Below are positions 23,088-33,697 of a DNA stretch of 64,000 nucleotides, one piece after another. Position 1 is the first letter of the stretch. The number at the start of each line of letters is the position of its first letter. Under the pieces are notes generated by a model. It did not search any database. It was not told the origin of the DNA and saw only the letters and a program-made list of their open reading frames with translations. This DNA is from Zygnema cylindricum (taxonomy: Eukaryota; Streptophyta; Zygnematophyceae; Zygnematales; Zygnemataceae): assembly GCA_037447655.1 (NCBI GenBank), contig JBBHKE010000967.1:482943-546942 (forward strand), in the 5' to 3' direction. The translations under genes and the position numbers were made by a program.

Positions 23088-24380
23088 GGCCGCCATGTAC
23101 TCAGCCTCCATAGTAGACTAAGGTCTCACCTTCTGAAGTTTGTTGCTCCAGCTGCATGTCCCACTTCTAACCTTCAAAATATATCGGGTGGTAGAACGTC
23201 ACCTTGGCATATCTCCATATCTCACATCGCTCTAAGTCTAAATTTTACTTTGTCTCCACCGAGAGAGAGATCGGAGGTTTGGATTTCTTCTAAGTTAATG
23301 AAACAACTCTCTTTACTGCCTCCCAAACTGACTACTTTAAATTTTGCAAAATTCTGCTTAAATCTCCAACACCGGCTGCAATATTTGGTCGGGTACAAAT
23401 CATGAAGTAGATAAGACTCCGAAGAATCTGCTTGTAAGGAATGGAGGACATTAAATATGACTCCTTGACTCTAAATAGTCATAAATCACCATACCACCAT
23501 CTGATTCTTTCCCCTCTATTTTTTGTTTTAACTCCATGGGAGTAGTACTCCTCTTTGCATCTGACATCCTAAACCTCTCTAGCATGTTCCCAATGGCTTC
23601 ATTCTGTGTCAAATAAATTAATCAATGTTTTCTATCCCTTTCTACATGAATTCCCTAAAGTATCGAACCGAGAATTCAGAGCTGTTTTTATTTTGTTAAT
23701 ATTATTAATGCATTTGCTTAGCAGCAGCAAATCATCCACATAAACTAAAATATAGATAACTTCATTTTCTCCTTCCATTACATAATCTGAATGATCTGGG
23801 ATGATTCTAGTAATTCTCAGATTTGTCAAAAGTTCATCTAGTTTCAGGTTCCACTTTCGTGTAGCCTACTTTAGACCATAAATGGACTTTAATTGTTTAC
23901 ATACCAATTTTTTTTCCCTTTTTCTGCATACCTCTCTGGTTGCTTCACATATATAACTTCCTCTAAATGCCCATGCAAAAAAGTTGTTTTCACATCCTTT
24001 TGATGCACTTGGATATCCTCTATTGTTGTTAGAGATAAGAGAATCCTAACAGTAGGAAAAGGAACTATAGGTGAAAAACTCTCCTCATAGTTAATACCCT
24101 CTATTTGGCTATGACCCTTAGCAACAAGCCTAGACTTGTATCTCTCAATGATATTATCAAGATTCAGTTTTAATTTGAAGACTCAATTAAAACGCATTGT
24201 TTTTTTATCCAGTGGAAGTTCCACAACCTCACACGTTTCAGGCTCCATGATTGACTTTATCTCGTCATTTGCACAAACAATCCACTAATCTTTTTCCGTT
24301 ACGCGAAAAGTTTGTTGAATGGTCTGAGGCTCCCTTGTGCTTACGGAATAAGCGTGGTCCACTCGATCACCTCTCAACTG
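23088..24380 (-). pseudogene. second copia fragment: RT and RNase H
   Basis: Reading down from 24380: RT finger region (FKLKLNLDNIIERYKSRLVA), palm (HQKDVKTTFLHGHLEEVIY), YVDDLLLLSK at ~23730, then RNase H ending in STMEAEYMAAS at about 23090-23125. This last motif is fused straight onto the gag of the next fragment. Many stops and frameshifts. Confidence 0.8.
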
Positions 24381-25683
24381 GCTTTTGAAATTTGAAGCGA
24401 GAACTGTTGGTCCCCGACGTAGTCTCAAAGGAGGAGGAGGAGAAAGGGGAGAAGAAGAAAGAGGAGGAGGAGGCGGCAGAAGAGGAGGAGGTTCAGGTGC
24501 ATCAGCAACAACTGGAGGATGTGGTTGCCCAAAATATGTGGCATTTCGGAGGTAAAAGAGGAAGGGGAAGTTGCCGATAGTTTGATAAAAATCTGCTCAA
24601 GGATCATATATTCGTGTAGTTTTGTCATGCCGCATCACGTCGACGCATTTAATTACATTAATTGCATTTTAATTACATTTAATCGCATTTTAAATGGTAT
24701 TTCAATCGCATTTTATCTTCATGTAAACGGTCCTAAAAAAGGGACGCCACGCTAATTTAATGGGCATATTTCGGTGGCGACAGGATCGTACAAATTTCGG
24801 TCCGACGCCGTGAAACCCGCCGACAGTTTAGATTCTGCCCGCGAAGTCGTCACTTGCCGGAATTTGCGCGAACCGACTAAATTTGTCGTCCGGGATTTTT
24901 GCGAACCGACTTACTTCGCCGGCTAAAATTCCCGCGACCAGTTTGAATTGATGTACTGACGCTCGCGAACCGAAACATAAACTCAAAATGATGTCGGCGC
25001 CAGCGTGAATTTGAACGCCAATATACGGCCACGAAAGATGCAGACGAATGGACGATCCGGATGCGAACTACACCCGTCGACGCTGATTGGTCAATTTTAA
25101 GTCGTGGACCCTTGGAGGTCGCACGCATTCACATGTAGAGTAGGAAGGGTTTTTATCCGCAGGTTGTAGATTGTGTAACGTAAGGTATACGATTCTGATC
25201 GCCTATTGGCCAAAATCCAAACTAGGAGCAAACAACTACATAGAACGCATGTATTCGTAGTAGGTTAAAAGCTCACATGTAGACTTTGTACTTAGCGAAT
25301 TTTAGGCGAATTTTGTGCTCACAATTTCAAGAGCACAAGAAATCTCCTTTTGGAAGATTTGACCTAAACTTTGAGGATTTTCTTGTGAAATTGTCTTGAT
25401 AGTTTTAGTGGCTATTTTTCTTGCCATTAAGCGTTCTGCTTCCTAGCTCTTACTTTTTTGCTCTGTAAATCTGCCCTATAAATTAATCTACACGGCTCAT
25501 GCCGAAGCCTAACCAATTTTCCTTCACATTTTCTCTCGTCTTGTCAAGTGGATTGCTGTTCGGCCTTCTTTCCCAGGTTGTTGCTGAACCCTGAATTGTG
25601 ATTGGACAGTTTTGGGTTTGCTTCTATGGTTCACTTGGGGACGGTGAACTAGGGTTGACTTTCGTTATTTGTTTTGCGTGAGG
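24381..25683. other. no gene; GA-rich run, otherwise unassigned
   Basis: A GGAGGAGGAG-rich purine stretch occupies about 24428-24495. The rest, to 25683, contains no recognised domain. It replaces the integrase/RT part that should follow the protease of the next element. Confidence 0.4.
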
Positions 25684-27211
25684 CTAAATCAGGTTATCTG
25701 TGAAGATTCCTTTCCTAGTTCCTGTTTCAAACTCCTTTTCATCTAGGACAGCTGTTGAGACTAGGTTCTTGCTAAGCTGTGGAATGTAAAGAACGTCTGA
25801 GAGTGTTACAATTGAGGCCTTTCCATTAACTAGAACCTTCAAGTCAACAGTTCCAACAAGACTTGTGGTTTCTACTCTACCATCTCCGTACTCTATCTCA
25901 ACTGTTGGGATCTTTCTCAGTTTAGTGAACCACCTTTTTTCTTTGCACATATGCATTGAGGCCCCTGAGTCTATGATCCACCAATCTTCCGGTGGATCCC
26001 TCTTACCTCCCAAAGATCACTTTTGTCTCCGTGGAATGTCAACATGCTTTTCAGTGTTTTTCGGATTAAAAAGAAGCTCCTCAAGCTCCTCAATCTCCTC
26101 TTCCCGTTCGGTTTCTTCGTTTTCTTGCTCATCATAAACTTGAGTTAGGAAAGCCTTTTTCTTTCCTCCATTTCGTGAGTTACCTTGCCTATTTTTAGTC
26201 GAAGATCTGCAAGTTTGCCACAATATGCCATATAGTGTCCCGGTTTCTTACAGAAGTGACATAATCCTCTTCGAGAAGTTCCTCTCCTCTGTCTATCAAA
26301 TCTGCCACCTCCTTGTCCTCTTCCTCCAAAGTTTTGATGAGGATCTTTCTCTCTCTCCTCATCACGCTTCCGCCAATCAGCTCCTGAAGACAATGCTTGA
26401 ACACTTGGACTCCCTCTCCTAAGCTCTATGGTGTTTTCTTTCACTAAGATCATTCACACTGTGTCATCCCAATTCCATTTGCTATCTCCTATGTCCTGCA
26501 ATCGATTAATGATATTCTCATACTCTTCAGGTAGTTTCATCATTAATGTGTTCACTCTTTGTCTCTCACCATGAGTTACATGCACTCTCTAGCTCTCCAA
26601 ATAATGCTCCTAAATCATTGCAATAGTTATTCATGCTTTCTCCCTTAAAAGTATTAGCTGCAATCTTGTTTTTCTGCCAACTGTTGCTGCTGCAATGATC
26701 CACTCTTACAATTGTTAACTAGTGATATCCAAATCTGAGATGAAGATTTGACGTGCATAAGGGAAACGACAATTCCCTTTGCTTCACTTTTAAAAATTAA
26801 GAGCTTAGCAACCTTGTCTTTGAAGTACCACTTTTCATACTCCGATCTTTCGATCTGAACCCTTGTCGCCGTTGCTTGTGGTGTTGCTGTCGATATTGCC
26901 TTCGGCAATGGTGTCACTTGAGTTGTAACTCCTCCCATTTCTCCTTCCATGACAATCTCCTCTCATTCCTCGTCTTCATCCTCAGTGATGGTGGCAGCTG
27001 TTCTACCATTTGTAGAGGCGTAGGTGCCAAAAAAACGCGTTCCTCCAACCCCAGATGGAGGTGGGCATCAAACTTGTCCGGACACTATGCCCCATAGGTG
27101 TTTCTCAAATAATTCTCCCTCCATCATCATTTCCCAATAAAGAAAGTCTGATCCATCAAATATGGGCACCCTAGAGGGTGGGCCCATAACCTGCAATTCT
27201 GTGGTCTCCAT
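25684..27211 (-). pseudogene. copia gag and protease remnant
   Basis: Starts at ATG (27211-27209) right below an LTR. The family opening (ELQVMGPPSRVPIFDG-like) is interrupted by frameshifts. Gag middle at 26950-26654. Intact zinc knuckle CHFCKKPGHYMAYC near 26250. A highly acidic stretch (EEEIEELEEL) near 26090, then protease WWIIDSGASMHMC near 25975 and ~80 further residues (GDGRVETTSLVGTVDLKVLV). Coding stops at 25684; integrase and RT are absent. Closely related to the 19.2-23.1 kb copia. Confidence 0.82.
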
Positions 27212-27247
27212 TGACCCAGAGAATGAGCAGCCTATGTAAAGTCTCTA

Positions 27248-28124
27248 TGATAATATTTGCCCCTTCTATTTTCCCGCTGAATAAGCGCCGCCCAGGCACA
27301 CAAATATTTTGACCACTCTCTCTCCTGTGAGGACAAGACTACCCTGAGTTAAACGCAAAAAGAATCACTGAATTTGCTCCCCTGAGCATTAAGTTATGGT
27401 TGGTCAAAGATGACCTTTATAGTTACAAGCTCTCTTAGAGAGAGGTACCTAAATTTCACTAAATCCTGGTTTGCCTACTCACAGCTACCTACTACTAAAC
27501 CCTAGTCCAATAAGAACACTGTATAGTTCAAGATGGTACAGTGTTTGAACTACTTATTGTACGGAATTTGTACGACATTGCCTTCAAGGTGACGCTTGTC
27601 AAATCGGGAGCCATGGTTCCTCCTCCCATCATCTCTGATAACCAATAATGTGGCGCCATGTGGCATCGCGTGACGTTTTCTTTAAAAAGGCGCTAAGAGC
27701 TCATTCTAGGTGGCGGCTACAACGACGGCCGTCCGATCAAATAAATTTTTACACGGTTCGAATTCGCGTTCGTGCATGAATTGTTTTATATGCTCATCTT
27801 TGTCAGTTTGGGGTGAATTAGCCGTTGCGTCATTGTTTATATATTTATCAATTCTGCTAAGTGTATCGTTTCTTTAAAGACTTAATGGATTAGGAGTCAG
27901 ATTATACGGGATTCCCAAGATCTACGATCAAATCCTGGCCAAGGCGTCGTTTTGGTAAAACGCCGTCTACTTCAGTCTGCCACCTTCTGAATAAGGAGGC
28001 AGCCATGGCCTGTCTTTGATCCTCTTTCTCTGTTTTTAGAGTCTAACCAAAATAGAGAATTGAACTATTAATTTCCTATTCTTCAGACCTACAAAATACT
28101 CAAAGAAAACCATTAATTTCTACA
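27248..28124 (-). repeat. copia-family LTR, - orientation
   Basis: Bounded on the + strand by TGATAATA and TTTCTACA (TG...CA). It contains the GCAAAAAGAATCACTGAATTTGCTC block near 27347-27371 and the paired AGAGAG motif shared by the family. Gag lies directly below and another copia element ends directly above, so this LTR may serve both. Confidence 0.6.
27881..27950 (+). other. tRNA-like module inside the LTR (antisense)
   Basis: TTAATGGATTAGGAGTCAG ... CGATCAAATCCTGG. A-box-like and B-box-like blocks align with the other LTR modules. Opposite in strand to the retroelement. Confidence 0.45.
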
Positions 28125-28179
28125 CCTCATAATTTTGAGTGGATAAAGCTGGGAAGATCCTCATTATGCTCAAGAGCCT

Positions 28180-29573
28180 CTAATTAGGCACATGCCCGAG
28201 CTTTTTATGCCACAAAAAAATTCCAAAAATGACACTAGATTTCACAAAATCAACTTTAATAACCAACTCCATGGGATACAACATGTTTGAGCCGCTAGTT
28301 CCCAATAAGGCTACTCTCACATCCTTGCTTACTATATTCTTCCTTTTGCTTTGCAGCACATTAAATCCTATATTTTTTGCCATCGAAGTAAAAAACGATT
28401 TTTTTTTGAAATTTCCGCACATATAAAACATCATGCAAAGTTCTTTTTACAAATTTGCCATCTATCTCACAATTCAAATCTATGTTACCCTTAGCATTGG
28501 CTTCAATCATGGCACCGCAAGTATAAAATATAAAACGAGTAGAGATAGGTATCATATCTTTTAAATATCACTTATTCCTAGACATGTGTAAGGAACTTTC
28601 GGAGTCCATAATCTACCCGAGATCTTTCTCGCCCTCCATCATTTTAGCAAAAGCAAAGAACTTGGTGTCGTCAATTTTAGGAAAAATGACAACCTCATAT
28701 TTCTCCCTCTCTATTTTGTTCACTTGTTTATTTTTCTTCGATGAAAAAATTGTTGTTTTGATCGGAGGCCTCGGTGTAAATAGATATCCTTTCACCTTTT
28801 ATCAATTACCTATTTCACACGCTTTTATATAGAAGGGACAAAATCTATACAAATGACCATTATTGTAGCAACATACACACATTTCATACTTCTGAAAATG
28901 CTGATTTATTTCAAGTATCTCTCTTATACTGAGCATTGTAAGCTACAACTGACTTTCTATAATAAAATGCTAGCTAGTTTTCTTCTTTTTCTAACACATA
29001 CTCTACACCTGTAGCTAGGATCCAATTTTTCTTTTCCAAATTTTTCAGTTCATCATAGGCTTCTTTATACTCAATAGGAAGCCCCCTCATTAGAATCATT
29101 GCTTCGTGATACTCAAGAAAAAAACCACCTGAGCATGCATTTTTTGCTACTATAAGTCTCAGTTTATTGCAACTTTTTGCCATGCTTCCACGTGTATATT
29201 TATATTCTCAGATCTATCGAGCACTTATAATCTCATGCTGTGCATTGACTCTAGAATATGTCTTTTTCGAAGCATCCCAGATTTCTGATGCTTTGGTAGC
29301 CCAGATGTATGTCATATGCAGCTCTAAAGATATCATTAATTTTATTAAATGAAGAGCTTGCTTATTCTTTTGATCATAGTAGGCATCAGTTTATGTCGTA
29401 GATCTATTAACAACATTAAAAAGTTTCACTTGTACAAAGTAAGACCTAACAAGATCTGCACAATTCAGATATTCCCTCCCATCAAAAACCGGAATTCGTG
29501 AGAACGGGCCCGTGACCTGTTCTTCTAAGACAACTGCTGGAACTAAAGACGATGAGGATGCAGGTGTCGTCAT
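28180..29573 (-). pseudogene. copia gag-protease-pre-integrase remnant (different subfamily)
   Basis: Real ATG at 29573 (MTTPASSSSLVPAVV), gag opening FSRIPVFDGREYLN, gag middle near 29183-28974, zinc knuckle CVCCYNNGHLYRFC near 28850, protease at ~28600 with DSG changed to DSE (IMDSESSLHM), and GAG-pre-integrase ending LWHKKLGHVPN at 28180. Frames are broken several times. It stops at the integrase border and the shared LTR begins ~55 bases below. Confidence 0.75.
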
Positions 29574-30524
29574 CTCAGAATGAAAACAAGCACGAAGCTT
29601 TCACAAAAACATGTATAAAAACAACAACATCAATAGTTGATAAATTACAAACCAAAGACACAATAGCTATGAAAATCTATTACAAAGTAGATAATAATAG
29701 GTAAAACACACACACACAATTAGAAGTAATTTTGCTCCCAAATCTATAAGATATTTTTAGATAAAATTACCAAAAACAACATGTACATTTTTTGATACAA
29801 ATTGACCCTAACTCCAAAAATGACTAAGTCCTACTCGTATACACTGAAGCTTCACGACTGAATGTACGGAGGCATACTTGCCGTACATCTAACAAAATGT
29901 ACGGAGGCATACCACACAAAATCCTACACTAATCAACTAATCAAAGAAAGACAGACTAAATCCAACGAATATTAACAACTACGTAAGATTTTGTATTCCA
30001 CGTCAGATCATCGAGTACATGATCCACTCTGACCAATATTTGTCGGCGGTCTCCATCCGCCGCCCGCGTATCACATTAAGGTTCGTAGATGAACCCCCAG
30101 GTGTCATTACCGTCCTCAGGTGTCTCCGTACACCAACATACGGATATTCCAAAATACACTCTTCTTTCTACCGACGCGTGTCCCGAGAGTGTATTCATCC
30201 GTGTACTCCTCAAATAGTCACTATAACAACAATTCTCGTTCGTACTAACTAAACTTACTGAAAATATTCTAAGTCTTGAAACTTTCTTTCTCTCCCTCAC
30301 ATTTGATGCATAGAGAGGGCTAAAGCTTTATAAAACAACATTATTAATACTTGATCAATATCTTTACCCTAAAATAAGTGCGATCTCATTTTGCTCTTCA
30401 TACTGAGCGCAGTTTTACGTGCGATCGCAATTTTTTTAATCCATGTTTCGTACATTTTTACTCAACAAAGTACCATTTTGGACGGACTAACACGTCCGTA
30501 AACCACACTATTGAAGATTATGCG
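29574..30524. other. leader and probable LTR of the 28-29.5 kb copia; no gene
   Basis: Contains repeated TGTACGGAGGCATAC blocks (29860-29910), a (CA)n-like ACACACACAC at 29706-29717, and TATA-rich sequence. Position immediately upstream of gag suggests an LTR, but I could not fix its ends. Confidence 0.4.
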
Positions 30525-31189
30525 TTCATAACGCCAATCCCGCACCCCCAAATTTTGACCCTAATTCTGAAATAGTGTTAATAATTCTAAAAAGTTTTTA
30601 ATGTTAATATAGGTACCACAGCTATCAGGGCTAATAACTGTAATATAGTGCCGATTTAAATAGTGTGGTGTACGAACCGTTTAGTTTTGTACCATTTTGT
30701 ACTTTAATAAGTAAAAAAGTACAAAAAAAATATTATATAGTCGCAAGCGCATGTGAATGTGCACTCAAAAAACGTTTGACAAAAAAAATGTGAGGCTACA
30801 CGATTCACGGTGTAGCGTTAACATTTAACTGCGTGAAAAATGGCGGCACATGTAGATGTGAGAATCACACGACGACGTACGATTTCGAGCATTTTCTACG
30901 TGTAAAGATCTTAATTGCCGACAAATATTACAGGGAAAATCCCAAATTAGAGTTATTTATAAATTAGAGTTATTCTTTTTTGTAAAAAATGAAATTCTAA
31001 GTTAACGTTAATAATGCATAGTGCTAATTGTTTTTTAGCCCTAATTGTTTCATAACGGTAATAGCTATTCACGGTGTAATTCACCAAAACCTGTTTAACG
31101 TAAAAAAAAATTAGTGTTATTAATTCTATTTCAAGTTTTGGGGTCAAAATTTGGGGGCGCCGATAAAGGTAATAACGATTGGCGGTTTA
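30525..31189. repeat. TIR-type element, degenerate
   Basis: The left end (CGCCAATCCCGCACCCCCAA) and right end (complement of CGCCAATCGTTATTACC) are inverted copies. Inner blocks AAATTTTGACCC and AATAGTGTTAATAATTC are inverted at both ends as well. Same family as the 42.8-45.6 kb cluster. Confidence 0.5.
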
Positions 31190-31511
31190 CCTTCCAATAC
31201 TCGGTTTTTGTGCGGATGTTGAGGTCCCCGAAACTCCGAATCATAGATATCTCATTCGTACGGATTTTGGCATTTTTTCGAAATTTCGTTATGTTTTAAT
31301 AGATTTTGAAACTTTCATAAAATGCGTATACTTTTCGTACGGATGAATTGTACGGATATATTGTACAGAAATATCCAAATAAAGGGTTGAGCGTACACCG
31401 TGAATCGTTATTAGAGCTAAACTCTATTTTGGGTTCAAAGGCTTAACGCTAACAAAAATCAGCGCTAATTTATTCACCTGACACTAATTTGAATGTAGCC
31501 GTGATAACTTT

Positions 31512-32047
31512 TGTTCACATATTCGTCGTTTGAACATGTGAGAACAGGTTCTCGAGATTTTCCCTCGTCTTTATGACTGGGAATCAAATTTGAGTACGCT
31601 TTTTAGTGGCGACTCCCTCAATTTCCCGTGTCGACGCCCTTATCTGACACATCCTGTACGTCTGACAAAATAATGAGCAGTTCGTACGAACTGATTCATT
31701 TTTTACACTACACTATTCTAAAAAGTAAAAACTTTAAAAAGTCGAAATTTGAGCAATTAACGTTAATTAAACAGTACCTGTAGTCTCTGTTCACATATTC
31801 AACACTTAAACATGTGAGAACAGGTTTCCGTAATTTTACTTCGTTTCTTTATGATTTAGAATCAAATCTGAGTACACTTTTCCGTGGCGACGCACTCAAT
31901 TTCCCCTGTCGACGCCGTTATGTTACAATTAATTTGTATGTCTGTACAAAATAGTGAATAGTTTTAGTACGAACTGACACAATTCGTATATTGCATTTTA
32001 AAAAGGAGTCCAATTTAGAGTAACTAACGCTATTTAAACAGTACGCA
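31512..32047. repeat. two ~265-bp diverged direct repeats
   Basis: 31512-31780 and 31789-32047 share ordered blocks (TGTTCACATATTC, ACATGTGAGAACAGGTT, GTGGCGAC, CTCAATTTCCC, TGTCGACGCC, AATTAAACAGTAC) at an offset of ~277. Identity is roughly 75-80 percent by eye. No coding potential. Confidence 0.65.
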
Positions 32048-33654
32048 TATTAAAGCAAAACAAAAATAATCTTGATTAAAGTTGTCGTAGTATTTTTTAT
32101 TAGATGTTTAATGTTTTTATAACTTCTCTTTTATAATTTGGTCAACGCATTTTATAACGTTATGAGACGTATATGCTCCGAATTGAGTACAAATCAAATC
32201 GATACGCTGTCCATTTACAGGCAGGACAAAGCGGACGTACGGTGACCAGCAAGGAAGGGGCTCCGCCAGTCTTAAAACTTCCTGTTTCCCTGGCCCAGCC
32301 CGTCCGCACACTTGGCAGCCGCCCAGCCGCTAGTGGACGTCCCAAGAAGCAATTACGGCCTGCAAGGTGGACGGCCAATTTCCTGACTTGGACAGCCGAC
32401 TGCACTCCGGCCGTTAATCACAGCACAATAGTGACTCTACACGTGTTGGGACTAGCACCTATTGCGGCTTGCGTGCTGGAATTGGGTCACGAGGGGGTCG
32501 ATTTTCTGAGGCAGCAAGGGCCGTCGATTCCAGTGATAGTAATTACGAGGATCTCGATTCAGCTGACGATTGGATGCCGTGTGAATAGTTAAACTGGCAG
32601 TTTTGGCCTCTATCCCTGAGAACCAATCCACTTTTCCGATTTTATCGAAGATAGTCAAGGTAAGTCGGTAACCACGTGCAGAAGCTGTAGCAAAAAATCT
32701 GCGCAGAAAAGGAAAATGTCATTGAAAAAAAAAAATAACGGTCTGAATTCTGAATGCACAAAATTTCGAATTACTAAAAGACAAGAAAAACAGACGATTT
32801 CGTTTCCAGCGTGGCATGTCCACCATCGGTGAAGAAGTCGGAGAACCAGAAGGTAGTGTGGCAAAAAACATCTCTTCACGGGCAGCTGGGCAGGCTCGTA
32901 AAATATGTCATTTCAAACTCCCTCTATTTCTTTTACCATTTTTTGTTTCTGTTCACAACATTATCGAACAGCTACAGGACCGATGTATACTCTAACCTCA
33001 TAAAGTAACCCAAAACAGTATCTTTCGCCGGTTATTTGCACATGAGTTTGGATATTTGCAAAATACGAGTTACTACGAATGATTTTCAGTTTTCGTAAGC
33101 AACTTCCTCCTGAACAAAGTAAAGGCGGTGCTCGTTCCCCTTTTTGCAAGAAAGATGCCTTTGTATGTCGTTCCTTTCCTCTCCGCTCTTCCGTTTTCTT
33201 TGCTCTGACCAGGATTTCAACCCTAAACCTCCCTAATTCACCTGTCACGCAAAATATCATCCTCCTGATTATCAAGTGACTGTCCTGCAAGGTACGGTTA
33301 GCTGTAGTCTCTGACTAAACCATGCACTCGGTTTTTCATTGCTCTTTTCTTTTTAGACTTTTTGCGGACTATTACTAGAGAACTTGCAACGTTTTCGATT
33401 TCTTAAGTAGCAATTCAGTTGCATATGTTCCTGCAAGCGTGTTCTCACCATCCCTCCGGTCACTTCTGCCTAGCTGCAGGTTTCGAGTGGCTCAAAGAAA
33501 TAGACGAGGTCGGATGGAAGTCTGACGTGGTATGTGGCGTGACTGCAATAACGCTGTCCGACTGAATTTGGTTCTACAGTTTCATCAGTCAGCTTAGTTC
33601 TTGCCAAAATTGACGACCCTCACCTGCCAGCCAACTGTCGCCTTGCCCGAGGCG
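32048..33654. other. intergenic, no supported gene
   Basis: A GC-rich 420-base open frame at 32173-32592 (+) overlaps equally long frames on the other strand and shows no domain, so I do not call it. The right part should contain the promoter of the At1g01500-like gene. Confidence 0.4.
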
Positions 33655-33673
33655 AGGGAGAGAGAGAGAGAGG
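33655..33673 (+). repeat. (GA)n tract in the presumed 5' UTR
   Basis: An almost pure GA run 25-45 bases before the start codon. GA/CT-rich stretches are common in plant 5' leaders. Confidence 0.6.
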
Positions 33674-33697
33674 GCAGTCTGCTGGTCTGCAGAGATA

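Noticed and set aside
32173-32592. 139-codon GC-rich + strand frame
   Set aside because: The overlapping - strand is equally open and no motif is visible; GC-rich sequence gives long chance frames.
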